This document shows positions 26,968-35,268 of a stretch of 54,787 bases of DNA, piece by piece (positions within the stretch are counted from its first letter, which is position 1; every line of letters starts with the position of its first letter). Origin of the DNA: Saprospiraceae bacterium (GTDB lineage Bacteria > Bacteroidota > Bacteroidia > Chitinophagales > Saprospiraceae); the NCBI GenBank assembly GCA_026986005.1, contig JALSPK010000042.1, positions 1 to 54,787 of the forward strand, written 5' to 3'. The notes beneath the pieces were generated by a model, which ran no database searches, was not told the origin of the DNA, and saw only the letters and a program-made list of their open reading frames with translations. The position numbers were made by a program, and so were the translations under genes.

Positions 26968-26975
26968 TAATTTTG
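26968..26975 (+). promoter_or_regulatory. Promoter -7 box of trmB
   Basis: TAATTTTG matches TAnnTTTG, 22 bases before the trmB ATG. The -33 region falls in the 3' end of the preceding gene. Confidence 0.45.
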
Positions 26976-26996
26976 CATCATCCAATGTAAAATTAA

Positions 26997-27701
26997 ATGA
27001 GTACTAGAAATAAATTACAGAAATTTGCCGAGGTCTTATCTTATCCAAATGTATTTGAAAATTTTAATGCAAAAGATAAAATTCTTGTTGGCAAAAATGG
27101 TGCTGAAGTTGACTATTCGAATGGCTGGGGAGATCTGTTTTTCAACAATAGTAATCCTATTGTCCTTGAATTGGCCTGCGGTAGAGGAGAGTATTCTTTG
27201 GAACTGGCTAGAAGATATCCCCACAAAAATTTTATAGGTGTTGATATCAAAGGCGCTAGAATTTGGCAGGGAGCTACCTTTGCATTGAATGAAAAATTAG
27301 AAAATATAGCATTTTTACGGACAAGAATTGAAAGAATTTCAGATTTTTTTCTAAGGGGTGAGATTGATGAGATATGGATAACTTTTCCCGATCCGTTTTT
27401 AAGAAAAAGCAAATCTAACCGGAGGCTAACATCTCCTAATTTTATTAACCATTACAGAAATATATTAAAACAAGATGGAGTAATAAATCTTAAAACAGAT
27501 TCACCTCAGTTGTATGAATATTCGTTGGAAACAATAGCTTCGGATAAAAAATGTAAAATTCTCTATACAAAAGACGATATTTATAAGGATGAGTTGGATT
27601 TCCCTGACCTCGACATAAAGACTTATTATGAAAAAATGCATCTTGAAGATAGTCGAAAAATTAAGTATTTGAGATTTTTAATCAATAGCCAAAACGAATA
27701 A
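26997..27701 (+). CDS. trmB: tRNA (guanosine(46)-N7)-methyltransferase
   Basis: 234 residues. A SAM-dependent Rossmann methyltransferase that makes m7G46 in the variable loop of tRNAs. Motifs: VLELACGRGEYSLELARRYP for SAM, NFIGVDIKGARIWQGA, and the family signature WITFPDPFLRKSKSNRRLTS, which differs from the classical FPDPWPKKRH but fits the Bacteroidota variant. LKTDSPQLYEYSL follows. The C-terminus contains DIKTYYEKMHLEDSRKIKYL, the tRNA-recognition end. A cytoplasmic single-gene unit; two strong inverted repeats follow it. Confidence 0.93.
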   Translation: MSTRNKLQKFAEVLSYPNVFENFNAKDKILVGKNGAEVDYSNGWGDLFFNNSNPIVLELACGRGEYSLELARRYPHKNFIGVDIKGARIWQGATFALNEKLENIAFLRTRIERISDFFLRGEIDEIWITFPDPFLRKSKSNRRLTSPNFINHYRNILKQDGVINLKTDSPQLYEYSLETIASDKKCKILYTKDDIYKDELDFPDLDIKTYYEKMHLEDSRKIKYLRFLINSQNE

Positions 27702-27777
27702 CAAAGGATAAATTGCAAATACAATATAATGGCTTGGCATATAATACGTAGATAAGAAAAATAAAATTATTTATAAA

Positions 27778-27813
27778 AATCTCTGGTATTAGCTGATGCT
27801 TATACCAGAGATT
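27778..27813 (-). terminator. Strong hairpin between trmB and the convergent lipoprotein gene
   Basis: Arms AATCTCTGGTAT (27778-27789) and ATACCAGAGATT (27802-27813) make a 12-bp perfect stem. The T-tract is on the minus strand (TTTTTAT), so it best serves the lipoprotein gene ending at 27920, though it could also protect the trmB transcript. Confidence 0.6.
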
Positions 27814-27849
27814 AATAAAAATGTTTATCGCGTTAAAAAAATCATCTAA

Positions 27850-27883
27850 CCATTGTATTTATTTATACAAATAAATACAATGG
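27850..27883. repeat. Perfect 15-bp inverted repeat
   Basis: CCATTGTATTTATTT (27850-27864) and its exact complement (27869-27883) surround a four-base loop. No T-tract follows on either strand. It sits 37 bases beyond the stop of the lipoprotein gene and next to the hairpin at 27778-27813. Confidence 0.6.
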
Positions 27884-27919
27884 GATTATATAAGATGGAG
27901 AAACTATTTTACATTATAA

Positions 27920-28804
27920 TCATCTATTTATTGTTCCCTTAGGAAAATTTGATTTATTATCCATCTTGTATAACGCATGGTCAGCAGCATCTGATGGAAT
28001 CTTACCTACTAAAGGTTTTAATTTAAATGGTTTTGAATTATTATCCGGAAATGGTTCTATTGATATTACAGCTGTTCCACCTGCGATATTTAAAGGGAAT
28101 GACAAGCCAGAAGGAGCATTTTTCAGAAAGTCTTCTCCGGGAAAGAATCCATTATCGCCATTTGGAGCCGGTAAAGGTAATGATCCACTATATGGAGCTG
28201 CCTCATCCGTTGCAGAAGTATTTGTAAATGTTCCGGTACTTACCGGAATTCCATCAATAACTACCCATCCTTCATATTTCCATCCATTTGATAAGCTGGG
28301 TAAGTTAAGACCTGCTACAGGGGTCATTCCTGTAGGATTTACCCACCATATACCACTTTTTTCGTTGGACGAAGCTCCATTAGTTGGTGTTGCTAAAATA
28401 TAATTGCCAGTTGCATTACTAAAATCACCAACAATACTCGTGTTTACATTTGCAATATTACCATTGAAAACACCAACTAAGTATTTTGTATTAGAAGGTT
28501 TCGGATCATTATCCGATTTTGGTTCAATAGTAAGTACAAACTTCGTAGCTTTATTTAAATTAGTCTTGTCTAGACTAAAAACGGATTTAGATAAAGCTCC
28601 ATTGTCATCTACAGTAAAAGTACCAGTTGTCATTGGAGTACCGTCAACAATAATCCAACCTTCATATACAAAATCAGGTCCAAGATTTGTAAGTCCATCA
28701 AGATTTAAATTAATATTTTGAGTTTTGTCTTCTTCTTTTGTACAAGATGTTGTGACAAATGCAAGAGTTAAAAAAAACATGGTTAAAATTTTTACTAATT
28801 TCAT
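27920..28804 (-). CDS. Lipoprotein with two tandem RskA-like domains
   Basis: 294 residues. Signal and lipobox end at VTTSC (Cys21). The mature part holds two related units: one starts with VYEGWIIVDGTPMTTGTF (about 47) and ends with LTIEPKSDNDPKPSNTKYLVG; the other starts with KYEGWVVIDGIPVSTGTF (about 177) and ends with ISIEPFPDNNSKPFKLKPLVG. The motif YEGWxVxDGxPxxTG recalls the extracytoplasmic domain of RskA-type anti-sigma factors; this is a resemblance by eye. It lies downstream of the ECF sigma and anti-sigma genes on the same strand, 79 bases after the latter, so it is probably a member or target of that regulon. It may act as an envelope sensor or as the stress-induced product. Confidence 0.65.
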   Translation of the reverse strand: MKLVKILTMFFLTLAFVTTSCTKEEDKTQNINLNLDGLTNLGPDFVYEGWIIVDGTPMTTGTFTVDDNGALSKSVFSLDKTNLNKATKFVLTIEPKSDNDPKPSNTKYLVGVFNGNIANVNTSIVGDFSNATGNYILATPTNGASSNEKSGIWWVNPTGMTPVAGLNLPSLSNGWKYEGWVVIDGIPVSTGTFTNTSATDEAAPYSGSLPLPAPNGDNGFFPGEDFLKNAPSGLSFPLNIAGGTAVISIEPFPDNNSKPFKLKPLVGKIPSDAADHALYKMDNKSNFPKGTINR

Positions 28805-28883
28805 AATACTTATTTTTTATTTTTTAATTAATTAAATAACATATTCTTACTATGTAGTATTAATGAAAAGGGTTGCCTAAGTT

Positions 28884-30353
28884 TTAAATTTTTATTGAAA
28901 ACCCCACATTAAATTTTATACCGTGCATTTTAGTTTTTATGTTTTCTTGGGAATATAAATTGTTTAAACTCCTAAAATAAGAAGTAGATAATCCTATAAA
29001 AATATTATCTTTTAGTTTATAATAATATCCTAATTCACCAGAAATACTAAATAATTTTTTATTTAATTCCTGAAGGTTAATAATATCTGATTTTACTAAA
29101 TTCATTTTCGATTTATTATCATTATAAGAAAATGAAGCTTCAAATTCATTTTCTTGATTTAGCATATAAGATATATTTAGATCCACGCCAAGTTTAAAGT
29201 TGTGTTTATTATGAATTATTTTCTGTATTCCTAGTCCTATTGGAATATTTACAAACTGATACTTTTGATGAGATTCCATGTCTGCGATAAATAGATCACC
29301 TTCTTTGATAGTATTATTCGAAGATTGTCTAATTGTGATTTGAGTAGACATTTCACCTATAGGACTCGGTAATGGAACTGTTATTATATTTATTAGATTA
29401 CCATTTAGATCGATATATTCACCGTTTGAATCGTAATAGTATTCATTTCTGGAGAATGACCAACTCTTAACTGTGAGATATTCCATCCCTAAATTCATAT
29501 AATATTCATTATTGAAAAAATATTTGTATTTTAACCCCAAATTAGCTGATACTTGCAATTTTTTATAGCCATTTAACGCCATTTCTTTACTTGCTTTCAT
29601 TGGTGTTGAAGTTAAAGAAGGTCCATAAAAGAATGAGATTTCGTGTTTATGAGGATTAGGAGCTTTAGACTTGGGTACTACATTAATTATTGACAATAAA
29701 TCTTTAATCGGATCAGGTAACACCTCATTCACAACCAATTTGTATTTATGCATCTTTAATAATGGGAGTTGCTCTATTATCGTTGGATTATTTACATCAG
29801 GATAGATTATTCTTTTTGATCTTTCGTTTTTTTCTGTATATGATCTGAAATTGTATTTCTTACTACTTAGAGTTAAATATGATTTGTGAAAATTATTGAC
29901 GGTTGGTGTTTTTAAGTTATTTTCAATACCCCTAACTTGAGTTTTAGTCTCTTTCATACTTGTTTTACTATTTGGGGTTTTACCAGAATTTAATACTTTT
30001 ATAGTCTCAACAGGGTTAGAAATTGATTGTTCCGTTTTATAAGTAATTAAACTTCGTGTAGCATTTTTATTTAATGGTGGAGAGATCTTCGTAATGGATT
30101 TATTTTTTTGAGAATCAATGATGGATTTATTTTTTGATTCAATATTATTTATATATATAACTAAGACAACTAAGCCTAATGATAGCAGTCCAACAAGATT
30201 CCAAAGCCAAAATATTTTTTTGTCTTTACTCTTTTCATCTAAGATTTTACTTGCATTTAACCATACATCAACAGAAGGCTCAACCCATTCCTCTATGAGT
30301 TGATCTTCTTTAAGTAGATATTTTTTAAAAAATGATTCTAAATTGTCTTTCAT
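28884..30353 (-). CDS. Dual-membrane anti-sigma factor with C-terminal outer-membrane beta-barrel (Dma-like)
   Basis: 489 residues. Residues 1-46 are cytoplasmic (LIEEWVEPSVDVWLNASKIL), 47-68 a single membrane helix (WLWNLVGLLSLGLVVLVIYI), 69-230 a Ser/Thr/Lys/Asn-rich linker, and 233-489 a predicted beta-barrel (HEISFFYGPSLTS, YYMNLGMEYLTVKSWSF, FVNIPIGLGIQKII, KFNVGFSIKI at the very end). The start ATGA overlaps the stop of the ECF sigma gene. This layout equals the dual-membrane-spanning anti-sigma (Dma) factors described in Bacteroides thetaiotaomicron, where one chain links the inner membrane to an outer-membrane barrel and governs a sigma factor. By analogy the N-terminus should hold the sigma factor and the barrel should sense the outer membrane. 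The signal sensed is unknown. Confidence 0.75.
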   Translation of the reverse strand: MKDNLESFFKKYLLKEDQLIEEWVEPSVDVWLNASKILDEKSKDKKIFWLWNLVGLLSLGLVVLVIYINNIESKNKSIIDSQKNKSITKISPPLNKNATRSLITYKTEQSISNPVETIKVLNSGKTPNSKTSMKETKTQVRGIENNLKTPTVNNFHKSYLTLSSKKYNFRSYTEKNERSKRIIYPDVNNPTIIEQLPLLKMHKYKLVVNEVLPDPIKDLLSIINVVPKSKAPNPHKHEISFFYGPSLTSTPMKASKEMALNGYKKLQVSANLGLKYKYFFNNEYYMNLGMEYLTVKSWSFSRNEYYYDSNGEYIDLNGNLINIITVPLPSPIGEMSTQITIRQSSNNTIKEGDLFIADMESHQKYQFVNIPIGLGIQKIIHNKHNFKLGVDLNISYMLNQENEFEASFSYNDNKSKMNLVKSDIINLQELNKKLFSISGELGYYYKLKDNIFIGLSTSYFRSLNNLYSQENIKTKMHGIKFNVGFSIKI

Positions 30354-30901
30354 TTTATTATATCTGTTTGAAATAATAGTTCTATTTTAGAACGAAGTAT
30401 TTTTTTTGCTTTAGCTAATTGAGATTTTGAAGTCCCAATATTAATATCTAATAATTCTGCAATCTCTCTGTGTTTATATCCTTCCAGTACATACATATTA
30501 AAAATCAATCTATAGCCCGTAGGCAGACTCTGTACTAATTTTATTAATTCTTCAGCTCCCAATACATCATAAACATTAGTAAAATTATCGATTTTTTCAT
30601 TAAAATTTTGATGGTTTTCATCAAAAGTGAGTTTTTCCCACTTTCTTAAACATATTAAACATGAATTAACAACAATTCGGTAAGACCATTGAGAAAAATT
30701 TCCTCTAGAGGAATCATATTGTTTTATCTTACTAAAAATATTGACAAGACTATCTTGTAACATATCTTCAGCTTGGCTTTTGTCAATGGCATACCTAAGA
30801 CAAATCATGAACCACTTGGTCTTATACTTCAAATATAAAGATTCTTGGCTTTTTCGATTACCTAAACGACTTTTTCTTATTAATTTTAATTCTGTATTCA
30901 A
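30350..30901 (-). CDS. ECF-type RNA polymerase sigma factor
   Basis: 183 residues. Region 2 covers about 25-90 (AIDKSQAEDMLQDSLVNIFS, SRGNFSQWSYRIVVNSCL), where ECF sigmas melt and bind the -10 element. Region 4 covers about 120-175 (LIKLVQSLPTGYRLIFNMY, LEGYKHREIAELLDINIGT, KSQLAKAKKILRSKI) with the helix-turn-helix. There is no region 1.1 or 3. The ATGA overlap with the next gene makes it a coupled sigma/anti-sigma pair. The 116-bp repeat relic at 30965-31080 lies just upstream of its start. No clear promoter for it could be read. Confidence 0.93.
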   Translation of the reverse strand: MNTELKLIRKSRLGNRKSQESLYLKYKTKWFMICLRYAIDKSQAEDMLQDSLVNIFSKIKQYDSSRGNFSQWSYRIVVNSCLICLRKWEKLTFDENHQNFNEKIDNFTNVYDVLGAEELIKLVQSLPTGYRLIFNMYVLEGYKHREIAELLDINIGTSKSQLAKAKKILRSKIELLFQTDIIK

Positions 30902-30964
30902 TTTTTAAGTATTGATATAAATACTATATGGTATTAAACTAAAAATGGTTGCCTTTAAGGTAAA

Positions 30965-31080
30965 ATATTTTTACTTTATTCAAATTACTGATGCTAAGGC
31001 ATCACTAATCCTCAGAGAGGCAAAAATCTCATCTAAAATCTTTATTTTTCAAAAATCAAGCACTTTATAGACAGACACTA
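30965..31080 (-). repeat. Terminal-repeat relic, copy 3 (116 bp)
   Basis: Read on the minus strand from 31080, it starts TAGTGTCTGTCTATAAAGTG. It aligns without gaps over 116 positions to the copy at 50897-51012, with 93 identical bases by my count. It lies between the small lipoprotein gene and the ECF sigma gene. No transposase fragment adjoins it. Confidence 0.7.
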
Positions 31081-31093
31081 TTTAATATATGCA

Positions 31094-31360
31094 TTACTTA
31101 CCTAATAAATCAAGTATTTCTTTTTTTCTTATAGCTTTGATTGAATCCACGATATTAGGAAATTCCGTTTGATAAACCGAATCACAAATCGTATCTAATC
31201 TGCTCTTTATCTCTTTTTTCCTGAGATTGTACAATGAGTCAATTGCATTTGATTCTTTCTCTGTGAGAGAACTATTGTCGTCCGTACATGATGAAAACTG
31301 AAATAAACTCAACATAAAAAATAATACAACTAATAATAAAATTATTCTATTACTTCTCAT
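31094..31360 (-). CDS. Small lipoprotein overlapping lptB
   Basis: 88 residues. The N-terminus is a signal with lipobox QFSSC (Cys about 25). The mature 63 residues are highly charged and helical with a pattern suggesting a short coiled coil ([35 protein letters not shown]), and have one further Cys. The first 11 bases overlap the 3' end of lptB, so it is translated from the lptB message. No family recognised. The position beside lptB suggests, without proof, an envelope role. Confidence 0.6.
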   Translation of the reverse strand: MRSNRIILLLVVLFFMLSLFQFSSCTDDNSSLTEKESNAIDSLYNLRKKEIKSRLDTICDSVYQTEFPNIVDSIKAIRKKEILDLLGK

Positions 31361-32096
31361 CTTCTGTTACTAGTTTTTTCAATTCAAAATTCTTTCCTAA
31401 ATAAACTTTACGTACCAATTCATCATTAGCCAATTCTTCTGCTGATCCACTCCTTAAAATCGCCCCTTCAAACATCAAATATGCTCTATTGGTAATTGAT
31501 AAAGTCTCGCGGACATTGTGGTCGGTGATTAATATACCAATGTTTTTATCTTTTAACCTTGATACTATAGACTGAATATCTTCTACCGCTATCGGATCAA
31601 TACCTGCAAAAGGTTCGTCTAGCAGGATAAAGCTAGGGTTAGAAGCCAATGCTCTTGCTATCTCTGTTCGTCTTCTTTCACCACCTGATAGAGAATCGGC
31701 AAGAGTTTTTCTTACTTTTTGTAATCCAAATTCATCAATAAGACTTTCTAATTTTTCTTTTTGTTCTCTCTTTGATAACGGCTGAAACTCAAGTATTGCA
31801 GAGATGTTTTGCTCTACACTCAGTTTTCTGAATACAGATGCTTCTTGAGGCAGATATCCGACACCTTTACGAGCTCGTTTGTACATGGGAAGTTGAGTAA
31901 GTTCATCATTATCTAGATATACTTTTCCAGAATTGGGCTTGATAAACCCAACTACCATGTAAAAGGTGGTAGTTTTACCTGCCCCATTTGGCCCCAGCAA
32001 TCCGACTATTTCTCCTTTTTTAACCTCAATAGAAACATCGTTTACTACTTTTCGTTTACCGTAAAATTTAACTAGATTTTCACTTCTTAGTATCAT
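31350..32096 (-). CDS. lptB: LPS export ABC transporter ATP-binding protein
   Basis: 248 residues. It powers the LptBFG complex that extracts lipopolysaccharide from the inner membrane. The ATPase motifs are complete: Walker [14 protein letters not shown]-loop [13 protein letters not shown], signature [17 protein letters not shown], Walker [13 protein letters not shown], and the H-loop [13 protein letters not shown]. The segment [19 protein letters not shown] is diagnostic for LptB against other ABC ATPases. Its 5' end overlaps the 3' end of the Ig-like lipoprotein gene by 17 bases; lptF and lptG are not in the window. Confidence 0.95.
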   Translation of the reverse strand: MILRSENLVKFYGKRKVVNDVSIEVKKGEIVGLLGPNGAGKTTTFYMVVGFIKPNSGKVYLDNDELTQLPMYKRARKGVGYLPQEASVFRKLSVEQNISAILEFQPLSKREQKEKLESLIDEFGLQKVRKTLADSLSGGERRRTEIARALASNPSFILLDEPFAGIDPIAVEDIQSIVSRLKDKNIGILITDHNVRETLSITNRAYLMFEGAILRSGSAEELANDELVRKVYLGKNFELKKLVTEDEK

Positions 32097-33750
32097 CTTT
32101 CTTTTTTGAGTTTAGATTTATATTTTCTTCTTGATTCCAATTTGCTTTTAGTTCATTTAGCTTAAAAGAATATCTTTTTTCAGCTTTGCGCTTTTTAAAA
32201 TAGTCTCCCTCATCCCATTTATCATTATTATTGATATCAACAATGACTTCAAGAGTGTATTTCCCGGGGTGTATAGCATTGTATTTTATATCCTGCCTTA
32301 CACTATTTTTAATTATTTTTGTTTTTACAACATCTTTTCCGTTAAAGAGAGTTACCACATACTCTTTGCTTTTTGACAAGCTATCAATATGGCATATTAG
32401 ATTTGAATAGGCTTCTCTTTTGTTGGTATGTATTTTTAGTTCTATTGTGTCATTTTGTACTCCATATTTGCTTTTAAAAAATCCCGGAAGAATAGATAAG
32501 TTATAATCCTTATTTTCCTTCCATTTTCCTTTGAATTTGAAAAAATGGCTATTTGTTGAATCAATCATGTATTCTTTTTCAATATTTGAATATAATGTAT
32601 CAAATTTGGTCGTGCCTGAAGTATCTTTTTTTTCTTTAATTATTCGTTCATTGAGTGATATTTTGGAAGAGTCTTCAAAACTAAATAATTGGTTAAATTT
32701 TAATATAACAAACTTGTCAGGATGTTGCTTTATAGATTTGGCTTTATTGAGCAAAACCAAAGGGATTGGGTTTTTAAATTGTTTTCTTATTTTGAAAATC
32801 ATTGTATCTATCCTTTCCTCACTTTGTACAATAATATTGATGCTGTCATTTTTAGTTGAATTGTCATACCAAATCAAAAGGCTGTCATTTATTATTTCTT
32901 TGTCAAATACGTTTACAGATGAGTGCAATACCTCAACTCTGTCAGGCTCTCTATTGTATTCAATTTTTATTTTTCCGTAACCTGAGACAGCTTTATCTGT
33001 AATCATAAGTTTCGGACTTGGTGTAAACATTTTTATCTTCAAGTCTTTTTCCAATGTATCGTTTGTGATATAAATCATACTATCCAAATAGCCGATTTGT
33101 TCAGTTTCTTTGTCATAAAGATAATTGGAATTACCGTCTTTTAATGCAAAAACCTTAAAATATCCTTCTTTAATGTGAGATATTTTGAAATAGCCTTTTT
33201 TATCGGTATTTGCAAAATAATATGGTTTTGATTTAACTACAACAGAATCTTCATCAGTGTCATATAACATGACTACAACATCTTTTATTGGCTTATTGTC
33301 AAATGCATCTATGACTTTCCCATTGATTTCCAAAGAATCTATTTTATCTCCGGTAGAAAAGATATAGGTAAAATCGGTAACCGGATTTCCTTCAGTAAAA
33401 TCGACTATAGATTTGCCAAAATTTATGGTATAAGTAGTGTTTTTCTTTAGAGTATCATTTTCATCAAAATCAAAGGTCACATGTTTTCCCCTATATGAAA
33501 TTTTAGGTTTTTTATCTAATGGCGGTGAAATCAATATTTGATTTTTATTCTTTAGAGTAATCCATTCATCAAAATATAAAACTAAATGTTTAGGGTTAAA
33601 ATTAGTTTGGTAATTAGGTGTTGATTTTTCTTTTACCAACTTTGGCGGTGTTTTATCTCGCGGACCACCTGATGGATTTACCGGCTTAGCACAAGACAGC
33701 AATATCAAAGTTGATAGTGATACAAAATATAGTTTTTTTATTACATTCAT
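32080..33750 (-). CDS. Bacteroidota Ig-like (Big_5) domain lipoprotein
   Basis: About 556 residues from ATG 33750; an in-frame start 12 codons earlier (33786) would put extra residues before the signal, so I prefer the inner ATG, which gives [20 protein letters not shown] with Cys20 as the lipobox. Then comes the family signature [12 protein letters not shown], followed by an Ig-like Big_5 domain (about 40-150; [40 protein letters not shown]). A carboxypeptidase-regulatory-like region ([20 protein letters not shown]) and long beta-rich domains complete it. Widespread as a single-copy gene in Bacteroidota and often close to lptB, but its function is not known. Its stop overlaps lptB, which suggests an LPS or outer-membrane link. 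Confidence 0.8.
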   Translation of the reverse strand: MNVIKKLYFVSLSTLILLSCAKPVNPSGGPRDKTPPKLVKEKSTPNYQTNFNPKHLVLYFDEWITLKNKNQILISPPLDKKPKISYRGKHVTFDFDENDTLKKNTTYTINFGKSIVDFTEGNPVTDFTYIFSTGDKIDSLEINGKVIDAFDNKPIKDVVVMLYDTDEDSVVVKSKPYYFANTDKKGYFKISHIKEGYFKVFALKDGNSNYLYDKETEQIGYLDSMIYITNDTLEKDLKIKMFTPSPKLMITDKAVSGYGKIKIEYNREPDRVEVLHSSVNVFDKEIINDSLLIWYDNSTKNDSINIIVQSEERIDTMIFKIRKQFKNPIPLVLLNKAKSIKQHPDKFVILKFNQLFSFEDSSKISLNERIIKEKKDTSGTTKFDTLYSNIEKEYMIDSTNSHFFKFKGKWKENKDYNLSILPGFFKSKYGVQNDTIELKIHTNKREAYSNLICHIDSLSKSKEYVVTLFNGKDVVKTKIIKNSVRQDIKYNAIHPGKYTLEVIVDINNNDKWDEGDYFKKRKAEKRYSFKLNELKANWNQEENINLNSKKKDDTKK

Positions 33751-33917
33751 TAAAATTAAAAAATTACCTAGTTCAAAAAAAAACAAAGCTAAATATTATT
33801 GCTTATATAATGACTTTATTGTGTATATATTATCATTAGAAGATTAAAAATTTGTTTTTATCGCAATATTTTGATTGCTATTATTTTTATATGTATATTG
33901 GAGAAAAATTATAAATT

Positions 33918-34162
33918 ATGTTGTACAGTCTCATTAGTGTCTGTCTATAGGTGGTCTTTCCGGTTGGTTAGCCGGTATTTTTTTCAAGGGCAAAGGTTTT
34001 GGAATAATACTTAATATCTTAATAGGTTTAATAGGTGGTATTATTGGCAACTTTGCGTTTTCTCTCTTTGGGTTAAACGCCCATGGATTTTTAGGAAACA
34101 TAATAACGTGAATCGCAGGAGCCGGGATATTATTTTGGTTATTTGGGTTGATTAGAATATAA
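33918..34162 (+). pseudogene. GlsB/YeaQ/YmgE-family membrane protein, disrupted
   Basis: ATG 33918 reads MLYSLI; then 15 bases identical to the terminal-repeat end (33935-33949) shift the frame. From 33950 it reads GGLSGWLAGIFFKGKGFG, then NILIGLIGGIIGNFAFSLFG, the hallmark Gly-rich helices of this small stress-response membrane family. A second lesion is an in-frame TGA near 34110 between GNIIT and IAGAGILFWLFGLI, after which the frame continues to its natural stop at 34160-34162. The intact protein would be about 75-80 residues. Bases 33963-34162 therefore encode a gene on the plus strand even though the minus strand is open there. No product is expected. Confidence 0.75.
33935..33949 (+). 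repeat. Terminal-repeat relic, copy 4 (outer 15 bp only)
   Basis: TAGTGTCTGTCTATA is identical to the outermost 15 bases of the copy at 30965-31080. It stands between the MLYSLI and GGLSGW parts of the broken GlsB-like gene. Confidence 0.6.
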
Positions 34163-34190
34163 AAAACACCTATAAAGTTAATTATAGGTG
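34161..34190 (-). terminator. Terminator of the PorT-like barrel gene
   Basis: CACCTATAA (34167-34175) and TTATAGGTG (34182-34190) form a 9-bp stem. On the minus strand it is followed by six T, about 50 bases after the stop of the gene at 34241-35125. Confidence 0.7.
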
Positions 34191-34240
34191 CAACTTGTGA
34201 TATGAAAAAACTCTGTGCGGGAGTTTTAATCTTTATGATT

Positions 34241-35125
34241 TTAGAAGCCAACTAGTTTTACCCCTGCACTTATAGCCATCAAATTATCGCCTGTTTGACT
34301 TCTATCCTCTTTGAATAATGGAATCAAGTCAAAATTACCGAAAAATGTTATTTTATTAAATCCCAATCTAAGTGTCGCATAGAGTTGATAAGGATTCAAA
34401 TTAAAATCGCTTTTAGTTTTTCTTTTAATAGTGTTATCTCCTAAATCATATTTTTGGTATAGTTTGGAGTACATTCTAAGACCTCCTACAACTCCTGCTG
34501 CCAAATAAATCCCTTTTCCTGCTTTGGATGAAGTATTAAATTCTAATAATATTGGCATCTGAAAGTAGCTCACATGAAGTTTATCCGTTTTATATTTTAA
34601 ATTATTGTTAACTTCAGGATTCACTCTGTTGTCTTTATCTTCAACCAAATCAATATTCTCCGTGAAAGAGTAGTTTTTATACTCAAGTCCAAATCCTGTA
34701 GTTAAGAGGATATGTTTTTTAATTATACTAAGATTCATTTCCATAAAATTTATATTCCATATTCTACTTTTCCATGGATTAATCTGCCAGTCTTGCATAT
34801 CAATAGATAGCGGACCTCCATCTCCAATATCTCCTAGTTGGTTTACACCTAAATACAGACCTGCCCATCTGGAATATTTTCGAGAACTGTAATGTGGTTT
34901 ATCCATTCCTTTCTTATTTTTCTCATCAATAGTTACTGTTTTTTCTTCATCTGTGATTTCTTTTTGTTTTAAAACAGTTTCTCCTGTTTCTTCATTTTTT
35001 TCAATTATCATAATTGTTTTGTTTCCCAATTTTAGTTTTGTAGTATCTGCATCCGTATTTTCTTTTTGTGCGCTAACAAGTGATGCTGTAAAAACCATAA
35101 CAATTAATAAGATGATATTTTTCAT
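34241..35125 (-). CDS. Outer-membrane beta-barrel protein (PorT-like fold)
   Basis: 294 residues. Signal peptide 1-19 (ends ASLVSA, then Q). Residues 20-85 are charged and probably unfolded (KLKLGNKTIMIIEKNEETGE, TVTIDEKNKKG). From residue 90 a barrel begins: RKYSRWAGLYLGVNQLGD, ILLTTGFGLEYKNYSF, LHVSYFQMPILLEFNTSS, GIYLAAGVVGGLRMYSKLY, QLYATLRLGFNKITFFGNF, and an end in KLVGF with terminal Phe. It belongs to the OMP_b-brl_2/PorT-like group; PorT itself is a T9SS component, but many group members have other jobs, so no role is assigned. A terminator follows it. Confidence 0.75.
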   Translation of the reverse strand: MKNIILLIVMVFTASLVSAQKENTDADTTKLKLGNKTIMIIEKNEETGETVLKQKEITDEEKTVTIDEKNKKGMDKPHYSSRKYSRWAGLYLGVNQLGDIGDGGPLSIDMQDWQINPWKSRIWNINFMEMNLSIIKKHILLTTGFGLEYKNYSFTENIDLVEDKDNRVNPEVNNNLKYKTDKLHVSYFQMPILLEFNTSSKAGKGIYLAAGVVGGLRMYSKLYQKYDLGDNTIKRKTKSDFNLNPYQLYATLRLGFNKITFFGNFDLIPLFKEDRSQTGDNLMAISAGVKLVGF

Positions 35126-35204
35126 TTCTTCGTTTTTTTAGATTATTAAATAATAAGTTGTTTGATGCTAATACGGGCATGAAGGAAAAAAGTTACAAAA
35201 TATA

Positions 35205-35242
35205 TAAAAAGCCTTTCCTATAAAAACAGAAAAGGCTTCAAG
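35205..35242 (-). terminator. Terminator of the TPR gene
   Basis: AAGCCTTT (35209-35216) pairs with AAAGGCTT (35231-35238). The minus strand continues TTTTTAT, and the hairpin lies 31 bases after the stop of the gene at 35269-36669. Confidence 0.7.
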
Positions 35243-35268
35243 TTTTGGTTAAAAAACTGAGTATTCTT

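Noticed and set aside
23961-31080. Inverted repeat copies bracketing 7.1 kb, as in a composite transposon
   Set aside because: The interval holds housekeeping genes (gap, aat, trmB) and no transposase; the copies are decayed and also occur elsewhere in the window in both orientations.
33934-34251. Minus-strand open frame of 105 codons rich in Pro, Ile and Asn
   Set aside because: It is the antisense of the broken GlsB-like gene and overlaps the terminator of the barrel gene; the plus strand carries recognisable family sequence.
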